Of a stretch of 64,000 nucleotides of DNA, positions 22,640 to 33,533 are shown in pieces. The notes below the pieces were generated by a model that searched no databases, was not told the origin of the DNA, and saw only the letters and a program-made list of their open reading frames with translations. Position 1 is the stretch's first letter; every line of letters starts with the position of its first letter. A program made the position numbers and the translations under genes. The DNA comes from Macrothele yani. Lineage: Eukaryota; Arthropoda; Arachnida; Araneae; Macrothelidae. The stretch spans positions 14,211,970 through 14,275,969 of the forward strand of contig CM077034.1 in assembly GCA_039090855.1 (NCBI GenBank), in the 5' to 3' direction.

Positions 22640-22927
22640 AAAAGGGCAAAAGAGCGTCATTAAGTGTAACCCAGAGGGCACAAGTAGTGACTTTATATTA
22701 CGAAGGTTACCCAAACATGACATAAGCAGAAAGGTGAATGTCAGCAAGACTGTTACTCATAATATGATCATGAAATATCGAGATAGAGGTAAATTTAGCA
22801 ACCGAAAGAGAAGTGGACGTCCAAGGGAAACAACCCCACGGTATGACAGTACCATAAGGTGAAGAGTTATGCGTTCTCTGAGGAGTCCGTGCAAGAAAAA
22901 TCGAGGCCTTTCTACATTAAAAAGGGT
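22640..22927 (+). pseudogene. N-terminal fragment of another Tc1-like transposase
   Basis: The frame reads ISRKVNVSKTVTHNMIMKYR, RKRSGRPRETTPRYDSTIRR and, after a stop at about 22860, VMRSLRSPCKK. This order (helix-turn-helix, GRP hinge, second DNA-binding domain) is the DNA-binding half of Tc1 transposases. The catalytic half is missing: the palindromic MITE begins immediately after. Confidence 0.6.
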
Positions 22928-22928
22928 C

Positions 22929-23165
22929 TGATAGAATAATAGCTATATACTATACGCACTACTGTTTCACACGTTCTATGCATTGTGTGCATATTTGCAG
23001 CAAAATCATCTTGGCATTTATATATCATATATGACTAGGAATATTATTACAAGTTATATATGATACATAAATGCCAAGATGATTTTGCTGCAAATATGCA
23101 CACAATGCATAGAAAGTATATAACGTGTGAAACAGTAGTGCGTACAGTATATAGCTATTATTCTA
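22929..23165. mobile_element. Palindromic MITE with ~105-bp inverted arms
   Basis: The left arm begins TAGAATAATAGCTATATACT and the right arm ends with its complement at 23165. The arms pair almost fully, with a short centre around TAGGAATATTATTACAAG. It is about 237 bp with no coding capacity. Tc1-2 copy b starts at the TA that ends the right arm. A half copy is at 14010-14146. Confidence 0.8.
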
Positions 23166-24695
23166 CACTGCTGGACAATTGCTAAGGACGGATCATAAAC
23201 GGCTATATAGCGCATAAAAAAGTAAGTGTGGTTGGATGCCAAGTGAAATAAAATAATGTCAGAATGCCGGGACATTACAAGAAAGACAATTTATTGTGCT
23301 CTGAAATCCAGAAGGCTTTGGAACGTGTTCAAGGGACAAACAGGCCATTTTGTGCAGAATACGTAAACGTGAAAAAAATGCAATTACCGTCCGCAGGCGT
23401 TCCGGCGTAAGATATCAATACGGGATATGGCCACCATATAGGGCGATGCAAGATTCCACACGTCGTGTCATGCTTTGCACAACATTATCAAGCAGCTGTT
23501 GGGGTCATTTATCCCATTCCTCTGTCAGTGCACGGATGAGGGTGTCCTTGTTTATTGGAGGGCATTGGCGACCAGCAAGACTCCTCCCCAAAGCATCCCA
23601 CACATTTTCAATGGGATTCAGATCTGGAGAACGTGCTGGCCATACGAGGCGTTGAATATCCTCGCTCTCAAGACACTCCTGGACAGCGACTGTTCGATGA
23701 CATGTTGCGTTGTCGTCCATGAAAATGAATCTATCACCGACAGCACCACGGAACATGCGAACATGAGGTAGCAGAACATCATTAATGTATCGTTGGCCAG
23801 TCATAGTCCCAGTTGGAAGCACATAGAGGGACGTACGGCCATTGATCATGATGCCAGCCCATACCATGACACTACATGTCGGATATCGGTCCCTTTCCTG
23901 TATGTTTGCTGGACAATATGCAGTACCACTATCACGCCAGATCAGTTGTCGTCGACAATCAGACGATAGACTGTATCTACTCTCATCTGAGAAGAAAACA
24001 GCAGACCAGTCGTCATCAGTCCAATTGGGATGTTGATGGCACCATTGCAAACGGGCGGAACGGTGACGTCTGGACAATCGGATGCACACAACAGGACGGC
24101 GGGCGTATAGTCCTCCTTCATGCAAACGTCTGGCGACAGTTTTTCGGGAGATCCGCTTGCCAGTAGCAGCCATAAACTGATTTGCTACCTCACTAGCTGT
24201 GCTGCGCCGGTGTCTTTTTGTTGATAGCACTATGTACCGATCTTCTGCAGGTGTCGTACTGCGAACACGACCTCCCCCGTGACGTTTGCTACACTCTCCA
24301 TTTGTTTGAAATGATTTCCAAAGCCTTGAAACAACACTGTGGCTGACGTCGAACTCCCTAGCAACATCTGTTATTTTTCGCCCTTCTTCAATCTTGCCAA
24401 TAATACGGACACGCGTAAAATTGTCTAGTTGATGTCGGAAAGACACTGAAAATTGCAAGTTCGTCAATTAATTCTTTCCCTTTCAACTTTGCGTTTGAAC
24501 AACAACGGTCAATACGCGTCAAATCCTTTATATCTTTTATCAGCGCTATGACGTCACGAACAAGTTCGGCAATCCAAAATTTGCATACGCACAACACGTC
24601 TTACTGTATCCCGCAGTTATGCTAATTTCCACATTTTCCTGCCTTCCATTTTATGGTTGCTATTGTCATCCGTCCTTAGCAATTGTCCAGCAGTG
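23166..24695 (-). mobile_element. Tc1-2 copy b (1.53 kb), nearly intact
   Basis: Inverted ends CACTGCTGGACAATTGCTAA at both sides, each flanked by TA (23164-23165 and 24696-24697). It sits on the edge of the palindromic MITE, inside the sorting nexin intron, antisense to that gene. Confidence 0.92.
23415..24597 (-). pseudogene. Tc1-2 transposase, copy b, near full length
   Basis: The frame runs 24467 to 23505 (320 codons) with the helix-turn-helix (GRKITDVAREFDVSHSVVSR), RRPVVCIRLSRRHRSARLQW linker, FFSDES first Asp, FMDDNATCH second Asp and NPIENVWD Glu, giving a complete DD34E triad. It stops at TGA (23505-23507), where sister copies have a TTA Leu codon before PQQLLDNVVQSM. About 30 residues are therefore lost. 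The upstream start region (MLCVCKFW at 24597) is separated by a frameshift near 24435. A catalytic core with only C-terminal loss may keep DNA binding. Confidence 0.9.
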
Positions 24696-24825
24696 TATCT
24701 GGTAGTTTGTTAGTGATATGTATGCATGTATGTATATAATTGTTCACCTAGTATAGTTTGCTGTAGAAATGTGTTTGTAGTTTTGTTTAGAAAATAAACT
24801 TCTTTCTCGGAATTTGTTTTTTTAG

Positions 24826-24882
24826 GCTCAAGCCCAGCTTTTAAAGAACTGTTTAGCTTCTTTGAAAGAAGAAAATTTGTGA
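24826..24882 (+). CDS. SNX6: Last coding exon of the SNX5/6-type sorting nexin
   Basis: After acceptor GAATTTGTTTTTTTAG the exon reads AQAQLLKNCLASLKEENL and ends in TGA at 24880-24882. Joined in phase 0 to the exon ending at 8171 it gives KHAK-AQAQLLKNCLA, the coiled C-terminal end of the BAR domain in SNX5/6 proteins. In known family members the same position reads as a Leu-Leu-x-Asn/Ser-Cys motif shortly before the stop. Nineteen codons with the stop. Confidence 0.8.
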   Translation, partial: AQAQLLKNCLASLKEENL

Positions 24883-25145
24883 AACCGAGTCCCTCCTCCT
24901 TTTGTTCTCAGTGTTGGATGTTGAATATTCAACTCAGCTGTTGGGGACCACTTTCTTGTGTTGTGGTTGAGAATCCAGTCCCCCCACTGGGCTGGGATAA
25001 ATAAAATGCAAGAAGAACTGAGGGGCATCCATCCTCTGTATGATATTTGTCTGACTGGATGATGACATAGTTTTATAAAAGTTGTACATGAATTATGATC
25101 TATATTTGTTATTTAATTTTACCACTAAGGAAATAATAATAAATG
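24883..25145 (+). other. Probable 3' untranslated region of the sorting nexin gene
   Basis: The sequence after the stop is unique. It holds candidate polyadenylation signals AATAAA at about 24999 and AATAAA at about 25136, the second followed by a T-rich stretch. The exact 3' end cannot be set from sequence. Confidence 0.5.
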
Positions 25146-26309
25146 TGAACTAATCAAGGACTTTGTTATGTTTGGTTGGACAAACATTTTTTTTTTTTCT
25201 TGTTCTGTGTCGCCCCATTTAACATTCCTAAGCTTTATTTCACCTTTAACTGAACCAAAGTTTCTATCACCTTAAACCTTTCTTCTCCTGAAGTCTAAAT
25301 CATTTCATTTCTCACAATGTTTTTTTTTTGTTTTTTACCTATCAAATACCTCAGCAGCCTCTTTTTCTAGAATCGGAAATATGTTTCGTACTAGAGCTAT
25401 TTTTCTTGCTTGACTTTTATTGTTATGCAATAGTATGCTCTCTGTAAGTACTTTCCTTTTTCCTATGTGATTTACAGTGGTGCTAAAGCATTTACTCTTT
25501 TTCTACAGATATTAATATAAATCTGTTAAATTGTTTGTATGGATTCTTTTTTTGATAATCTCAGCAGATATATTTGTATATGACATGAATTTGGAGATCA
25601 AAGTAACCTTGGAGAAAAACAGAACACTTAATTTAAACCCCAAGTACAAATGCTTTAAGGAGTACTTACTTTTCTTCCTAATAATTTCCATTGTTTCGTG
25701 AAATCTGTACTTTAATTGGCTAAAATGGCCTTTTCAGCTGAGCGATATGGATGTTAACTAGGGCAGAAGTTTGAACAATTTGTAATTTTTGGTGTATATC
25801 AGGTAAATGTGGATATTTTTTTTTTCCTGTTTAAGTTTCATCATATTAAAGCTAATACAAATCACGCTGTTTTCACTACATTTCATAAAAATCACTCAGT
25901 TACTGCCGCATTTCAAATTCATTAGTGTCTTCTCTTTTTGTCCGAAAATTAATATGAGTGACTTTAATTGTACGTCTTGTTATGTTTTCATAAAATAGAT
26001 TTGTTGTATCATGAAATTGAATTTTTTTATTATGCTTAGTTTAACTCAGTAATATCTACAAATATTTTGAAATGTATTCCAAATACTTTTTGGATCTCTT
26101 GAAAATTAACTTGTTAATACTTTCAAGAAAAAAAAAGAAAAATATTTGCAGTAACCTTTTTTTTTTTTTCAATAAAATATGCAGAACATTTGTTTGTATC
26201 CATTTCTGTTGAGTATCAAGATGCAGCATTTAACTGTTTTTAGCAACAAATGGTTTACACAAATAAAGTTAATTGTGAGGGTTGTCCTAAAAATGCCTCT
26301 TTGCAAATA
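25146..26309. other. AT-rich intergenic DNA, no gene seen
   Basis: Many T and A runs, and no convincing exon, terminal repeat or tandem array. It ends at the TA beside Tc1-3. Confidence 0.6.
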
Positions 26310-29300
26310 CGCTGGCGGAAAGTGAAAAAGAACACCAAGAAGGAGCTGTCTGATACCAACGAAATTTATACAGCATAATAACGGAATACAGAGGATAACG
26401 TGATCAAAACATTATGGCAAAATACAGCTGTATTTGCTGGTAAACTGAAAAATAACATTTCCATGTAACATGGTTAGTACGAGGTTGAACCGCCATGAAC
26501 TGCGTCACACTGTGCAATTCTGGCATGGAGTCTGTCGTACAGATGTTGGATGTAAGTTTGGGGTATTGAATTCCAAGCATCCTCAACCTGGACGCCTCAA
26601 TCGGGGATGGTCGTGGCTGGAAAGTGAAAAAAGAACACCAAGAAGGAGACGTCTGATACCAACGAAATTTATACATAACGGAATACAGAGGATAACGTGA
26701 TCAAAACATTATGGCAAAATACAGCTGTATTTGCTGGTAAACTGAAAAATAACATTTCCATGTAACATGGTTAGTACGAGGTTGAACCGCCATGAACTGC
26801 GTCACACTGTGCAATTCTGGCATGGAGTCTGTCGTACAGATGTTGGATGTAAGTTTGGGGTATTGAGTTCCAAGCATCCTCAACCTGGACGCCTAAATCG
26901 GGGATGGTCGTGGCTGGAAAGTGAAAAAGAACACCAAGAAGGAGACGTCTGATACCAACGAAATTTATACATAACGGAATACAGAGGATAACGTGATCAA
27001 AACATTATGGCAAAATACAGCTGTATTTGCTGGTAAACTGAAAAATAACATTTCCATGTAACATGGTTAGTGCGAGGTTGAACCGCCATGAACTGCGTCA
27101 CACTGTGCAATTCTGGCATGGAGTCTGTCGTACAGATGTTGGATGTAAGTTTGGGGTATTGAGTTCCAAGCATCCTCAACCTGGACGCCTCAATCGGGGA
27201 TGGTCGTGGCTGGAAAGTGAAAACAGAACACCAAGAAGGAGACGTCTGATACCAACGAAATTTATACATAACGGAATACAGAGGATAACGTGATCAAAAC
27301 ATTATGGCAAAATACAGCTGTATTTGCTGGTAAACTGAAAAATAATATTTCCATGTAACATGGTTAGTACGAGGTTGAACCGCCATGAACTGCGTCACAC
27401 TGTGCAATTCTGGCATGGAGTCTGTCTTACAGATGTTGGATGTAAGTTTGGGGTATTGAGTTCCAAGCATCCTCAACCTGGACGCGTAAATCGGGGATGG
27501 TCGTGGCTGGAAAGTGAAACCAGAACACCAAGAAGGAGACGTCTGATACCAACGAAATTTATACATAACGGAATACAGAGGATAACGTGATCAAAACATT
27601 ATGGCAAAATACAGCTGTATTTGCTGGTAAACTGAAAAATAAGATTTCCATGTAACATGGTTAGTACGAGGTTGAACCGCCATGAACTGCGTCACACTGT
27701 GCAATTCTGGCATGGAGTCTGTCGTACAGATGTTGGATGTAAGTTTGGGGTATTGAGTTCCAAGCATCCTCAACCTGGACGCCTCAATCGGGGATGGTCG
27801 TGGCTGGAAAGTGAAAAAAGAACACCAAGAAGGAGACGTCTGATACCAACGAAATTTATACATAACGGAATACAGAGGATAACGTGATCAAAACATTATG
27901 GCAAAATACAGCTGTATTTGCTGGTAAACTGAAAAATAACATTTCCATGTAACATGGTTAGTACGAGGTTGAACCGCGATGAACTGCGTCACACTGTGCA
28001 ATTCTGGCATGGAGTCTGTCGTACAGATGTTGGATGTAAGTTTGGGGTATTGAGTTCCAAGCATCCTCAACCTGGACGCCTCAATCGGGGATGGTCGTGG
28101 CTGGAAAGTGAAAAAGAACACCAAGAAGGAGACGTCTGATACCTACGAAATTTATACATAACGGAATACAGAGGATAACGTGATCAAAACATTATGGCAA
28201 AATACAGCTGTATTTGCTGGTAAACTGAAAAATAACATTTCCATGTAACATGGTTAGTACGAGGTTGAACCGCCATGAACTGCGTCACACTGTGCAATTC
28301 TGGCATGGAGTCTGTCATACAGATGTTGGATGTAAGTTTGGGGTATTGAGTTCCAAGCATCCTCAACCTGGACGCCTCAATCGGGGATGGTCGTGGCTGG
28401 AAAGTGAAAAAAGAACACCAAGAAGGAGACGTCTGATACCAACGAAATTTATACAGCATAATAACGGAATACAGAGCATAACGTGATCAAAACATTATGG
28501 CAAAATACAGCTGTATTTGCTGGTAAACTGAAAAATAACATTTCCATGTAACATGGTTAGTACGAGGTTGAACCGCCATGAACTGCGTCACACTGTGCAA
28601 TTCTGGCATGGAGTCTGTCGTACAGATGTTGGATGTAAGTTTGGGGTATTGAGTTCCAAGCATCCTCAACCTGGACGCCTCAATCGGGGATGGTCGTGGC
28701 TGGAAAGTGAAAAAGAACACCAAGAAGGAGACGTCTGATACCTACGAAATTTATACATAACGGAATACAGAGGATAACGTGATCAAAACATTATGGCAAA
28801 ATACAGCTGTATTTGCTGGTAAACTGAAAAATAACATTTCCATGTAACATGGTTAGTACGAGGTTGAACCGCCATGAACTGCGTCACACTGTGCAATTCT
28901 GGCATGGAGTCTGTCGTACAGATGTTGGATGTAAGTTTGGGGTATTGAGTTCCAAGCATCCTCAACCTGGACGCCTCAATCGGGGATGGTCGTGGCTGGA
29001 AAGTGAAAAAAGAACACCAAGAAGGAGACGTCTGATACCAACGAAATTTATACAGCATAATAACGGAATACAGAGCATAACGTGATCAAAACATTATGGC
29101 AAAATACAGCTGTATTTGCTGGTAAACTGAAAAATAACATTTCCATGTAACATGGTTAGTACGAGGTTGAACCGCCATGAACTGCGTCACACTGTGCAAT
29201 TCTGGCATGGAGTCTGTCGTACAGATGTTGGATGTAAGTTTGGGGTATTGAGTTCCAAGCATCCTCAACCTGGACGCCTCAATCGGGGATGGTCGTGGCT

Positions 29301-31048
29301 GGAAAGTGAAAAAAGGACACCAAGAAGGAGACGTCTGATACCAACGAAATTTATACATAACGGAATACAGAGGATAACGTGATCAAAACATTATGGCAAA
29401 ATACAGCTGTATTTGAAAAATAACATTTCCATGTAACATGGTTAGTACGAGGTTGAACCGCCATGAACTGCGTCACACTGTGCAATTCTGGCATGGAGTC
29501 TGTCGTACAGATGTTGGATGTAAGTTTGGGGTATTGAGTTCCAAGCATCCTCAACCTGGACGCGTAAATCGGGGATGGTCGTGGCTGGAAAGTGAAAAAA
29601 GGACACCAAGAAGGAGACGTCTGATACCAACGAAATTTATACATAACGGAATACAGAGCATAACGTGATCAAAACATTATGGCAAAATACAGCTGTATTT
29701 GCTGGTAAACTGAAAAATAACATTTCCATGTAACATGGTTAGTACGAGGTTGAACTGCGTCACACTGTGCAATTCTGGCATGGAGTCTGTCGTACAGATG
29801 TTGGATGTAAGTTTGGGGTATTGAGTTCCAAGCATCCTCAACCTGGACGCCTCAATCGGGGATGGTCGTGGCTGGAAAGTGAAAAAAGAACACCAAGAAG
29901 GAGACGTCTGATACCAACGAAATTTATACATACCGGAATACAGAGGATAACGTCATCAAAACATTATGGCAAAATACAGCTGTATTTGCTGGTAAACTGA
30001 AAAATAACATTTCCATGTAACATGGTTAGTACGAGGTTGAACCGCCATGAACTGCGTCACACTGTGCAATTCTGGCATGGAGTCTGTCGTACAGATGTTG
30101 GATGTAAGTTTGGGGTATTGAGTTCCAAGCATCCTCAACCTGGACGCGTAAATCGGGGATGGTCGTGGCTGGAAAGTGAAAAAAGGACACCAAGAAGGAG
30201 ACGTCTGATACCAACGAAATTTAAACATAACGGAATACAGAAGATAACGTGATCAAAACATTATGGCAAAATACAGCTGTATTTGCTGGTAAACTGAAAA
30301 ATAACATTTCCATGTAACATGGTTAGTACGAGGTTGAACTGCGTCACACTGTGCAATTCTGGCATGGAGTCTGTCGTACAGATGTTGGATGTAAGTTTGG
30401 GGTATTGAGTTCCAAGCATCCTCAACCTGGACGCCTCAATCGGGGATGGTCGTGGCTGGAAAGTGAAAAAAGAACACCAAGAAGGAGACGTCTGATACCA
30501 ACGAAATTTATACATAACGGAATACAGAGGATAACGTGATCAAAACATTATGGCAAAATACAGCTGTATTTGCTGGTAAACTGAAAAATAACATTTCCAT
30601 GTAACATGGTTAGTACGAGGTTGAACCGCCATGAACTGCGTCACACTGTGCAATTCTGGCATGGAGTCTGTCGTACAGATGTTGGATGTAAGTTTGGGGT
30701 ATTGAGTTCCAAGCATCCTCAACCTGGACGCCTAAATCGGGGATGGCCGTGGCTGGAAAGTGAAAAAAGAACACCAAGAAGGAGACGTCTGATACCAACG
30801 AAATTTATACATAACGGAATACAGAGGATAACGTGATCAAAACATTATGGCAAAATACAGCTGTATTTGCTGGTAAACTGAAAAATAACATTTCCATGTA
30901 ACATGGTTAGTACGAGGTTGAACCGCCATGAACTGCGTCACACTGTGCAATTCTGGCATGGAGTCTGTCGTACAGATGTTGGATGTAAGTTTGGGGTATT
31001 GAGTTCCAAGCATCCTCAACCTAGACGCGTAAATCGGGGATGGTCGTG
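26310..31048 (-). repeat. 297-bp tandem array, 16 units, of transposon 3' end
   Basis: Each unit holds GAACACCAAGAAGGAGACGT (terminal repeat), TGATCAAAACATTATGGCAA, and the last ~40 codons of the transposase on the minus strand (IPQTYIQHLYDRLHARIAQC to GGSTSY). Unit starts step by 297 with small indels. Dimer patterns occur: 28250 and 28849 share CAGCATAATAACGG, and 29438/30022 and 29767/30351 are pairs 584 bp apart sharing the same indels. Frames of 60-90 codons on both strands are repeated shadows. Confidence 0.93.
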
Positions 31049-31887
31049 GAGACCGGATAAGTCGTTGTCCCATAAAATCCCACACGTGCTTAATGGGGGA
31101 CAAATCCGGTGGCCATGGAAGTTGTCTCACACCCTGAAGTGCATGTTGCGTTGCACGTGCCGTGTGTGGGCGTGCGTTATCTTGCTGGAAAACACCACGA
31201 TGAACCGACCTTACAAATGGCACAACAACGGGCTGAATGATGTTGTTGATGTAGGAGGTGCTGTTTAACGTACCCGGTACAAACACTAGTTGTGTACGGG
31301 AGTGATAGCTGATGGCTCCCCACACCAGGAGACCAGGTGTAGGCCCTGTGTGTCGCTGGCGGATGCAAGAAGGGTGGAGACGCTCCCCTGTGCGTCTGCG
31401 AACACGCATACGGCCATCGGAGGCTCCCAAGCAGAATCTGCTTTCATCGCTGAACACGACAGATCGCCATTGCGTTCTCCAGTGCAGGCGTTGGCGACAC
31501 CACTGCAGCCGTTCCTGACGGTGGGCTGGAGTCAGAGGCACACGTGCACGTAGTCCTGCATCCAGTAGACGGTTGCGGATTGTTCGCACAGTTACCTCAG
31601 GTGCAACGGCAGCTCGGATTTGCGTTGCAGTGGATGTTCTGCTTGACAACGCCGCTCTTCTTATGCGTCGATCGGTCCGCTCATCAGTCCGTCTGTGACT
31701 CCCGGTTCCACGTCTTCTCGTGTGGGGATGTTCCTTGAACCATCTACGCCACCATCGTACCACCACCGATACTTCCCGTCCAATTCGCTCCGCGATACGA
31801 CCACCCGGCCTCGCGCAGTCCGACTAGACGACCTCGCTCAAAGTCCGATAACTGCTGAAATCGTACACGTCTTCCATGTCCAGGCAT
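30907..31887 (-). pseudogene. Tc1-3 transposase, damaged catalytic core
   Basis: Start MPGHGRRVRFQQLSDFERGR at 31887. The helix-turn-helix region is frameshifted near 31770, and the frame continues RWWRRWFKEHPHTRRRGTGS, then FSDESRFCL (first Asp) and FQQDNARPHTARATQHAL (second Asp). The last motif is LPWPPDLSPIKHVWD: three residues are missing before it and the catalytic Glu is Lys. A further deletion then fuses the frame to the 297-bp unit. The real C-terminus, ending GGSTSY and TAA at 30907-30909, lies in another frame. Not functional. Confidence 0.85.
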
Positions 31888-32339
31888 TGCAGCTTCTTCA
31901 GGGTCTTCGCACGTGTCCGTACGCCGACGACTGATTACATTCACTTCGCCGTACTCCTTGAATACCACCGACGATAATTTGCGTATTATGCCGTGCTATG
32001 GCGTAAGCGCTCACCGGTTGGTCCCGAAATTAACATCGCACCTACGTAAACTCGACCCCATTAACATACGTAAATTTCATGATCGTCCGACAATTCCTTC
32101 TTGGTGTTCTTTGTTTCAGTTTCCGCCAGTGTTAGACATCAATCTAATAAAAATGATCTATTTTCTGAAATGAAAATTTAAAATTTGACAGCTGCAAACA
32201 GCAGGACGCAGTGGAGAGTGATGCGCACGAACATAACTTTCGGACGTCCTCGAAGGCTCAGTGAGTGTGTAGGCCCTTTTACCTTTCCTTTCAGTGTCTT
32301 CTTAGGGTGAATTGAAGTATAAGGTAGGAATTCAAACAA

Positions 32340-33222
32340 GGCGCAGTGGTCTAAGGCGCTGGCCTCTGATCATTCGTCCGTAAGGGACCCGGGTTCGAAT
32401 CTTGGTCAGGCATGAATGTTGTTTGTCTTACGGCACTGGCTCTCTCCCTTCCCTGGAACCAGTGACCCTAAATTAGGGACGGGCGACTGCTCATAGCCCA
32501 TTGAGTTGCTCACGGTGGTCGTTAAACCTCCAATCAATGGATGTTGTGTTTGTCTTACGGCACTGGCTCTCCCTTCCCTGGAACCAGTGACCCTAAATTA
32601 GGGACGGGCGACTGCTTATGGCCCATTGAGTTGCTCACGGTGGTCGTTAAACCTCCAATCAATCAATGAATGGATGTTGTTTCTCTTACGGCACTGGCTC
32701 TCTCCCTTCCCTGGAGCCAGTGACCCTAAATTAGGGACGGGCGACTGCTTACAGCCCATTGAGTTGCTCACGGTGGTCGTTAAACCTCCATTCAATCAAT
32801 GAATGGATGTTGTGTTTGTCTTACGATACTGGCTCTCTCCCTTTCCTGGAACCAGTAACCCTAAATTAGGGACGGCCGACTGCTTATAGCCCATTGAGTT
32901 GCTCACGGTGGTCGTTAAACCTCCAATCAATCAATGAATGGATGTTGTGTTTGTCTTACGGCACTGGCTCTTTCCCTTCCCTGGAACCAGTGACCCTAAA
33001 TTAGGGACGGGCGACTGCTTATAGCCCATTGAGTTGCTCACGGTGGTCGTTAAACCTCCAATCATTCAATGAATGGATGTTGTGTTTGTCTTACTGCACT
33101 GGCTCTCTGCCTTCCCTGGGGCCAGTGACCCTAAATTAGGTACGGGCGACTGCTTATAGCCCATTGAGTAGCTCACGGTGGTCGTTAAACCTCCAATCAA
33201 AAAAAAAAAAAAAAAAAAAAAG
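32340..33222 (+). mobile_element. SINE-1 copy with six tandem tail units
   Basis: One tRNA-like head (32340-32412, B box GGTTCGAATCT) is followed by six successive ~134-bp tail units, then poly(A). A short target duplication CAAACAA lies at 32333-32339 and 33223-33229. Tails are joined by CAATCAATGAATGG linkers. Confidence 0.88.
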
Positions 33223-33224
33223 CA

Positions 33225-33420
33225 AACAACAAAATTCCTTCCCTGTCCCAAAAGACACTGCACATGGTCTTCCTCGTTGACATCATCTGTTTGAATTTTT
33301 TCGGCCGTGGGTGAGCCCATGTGTTTCCATTGCAAGGACTGCTGTTTTGATTTAGGTTAAGATGTGAGAGACCCAAGTCTCATCTCTTGTCCCTATACCG
33401 CTTAAAAAATCATTGCCTTC
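33225..33420 (-). pseudogene. Mariner-type transposase fragment
   Basis: The minus strand reads SKQQSLQWKHMGSPTAEKIQ and DVNEEDHVQCLLGQGRNF. This is the segment between the first and second catalytic aspartates in DD34D mariner (SETMAR-like) transposases. The SINE with six tails inserted in it. Sequence left of the SINE (32133-32332) is not clearly the rest of it. Confidence 0.6.
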
Positions 33421-33533
33421 CTCTCAAGAAACACATAAGCGTATTAAATCCGTTTATTTTTGTGGCGCAGAAAGTACAGGGTGTCCACAATGTCTTGTTA
33501 CCCTCCCCCGTAATAAGAAATGTAAGTGAGCTA

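Larger units (their letters stand above)
8172..24825 (+). other. 16.65-kb intron of the SNX5/6-type gene
   Basis: It starts GTAAGTTTAG and ends GAATTTGTTTTTTTAG. It joins the phase-0 end of one exon to the phase-0 start of the next. Almost the whole length is repeats: mariner and LINE remnants, SINE-1, the foldback element, two Tc1-2 copies, a 116-bp satellite, and a palindromic MITE. Bases 8172-8735 and 16521-16985 show nothing I can name. Confidence 0.75.
26310..32132 (-). mobile_element. Tc1-3 transposon (5.8 kb) with internally amplified 3' end
   Basis: Left end CGCTGGCGGAAAGTGAAAAA and right end, inverted, ACACTGGCGGAAACTGAAAC. Both continue as GAACACCAAGAAGGA and are flanked by TA (26308-26309 and 32133-32134). 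A single transposase lies at the right (30907-31887, minus), and the left 4.7 kb is an array of 297-bp units, each containing the inner part of the terminal repeat. A normal family member would be about 1.4 kb, so the size comes from the array. Confidence 0.85.

Noticed and set aside
26404..30836. Thirty frames of 60-97 codons on both strands
   Set aside because: They repeat with the 297-bp unit. Only the short C-terminal transposase piece is meaningful.
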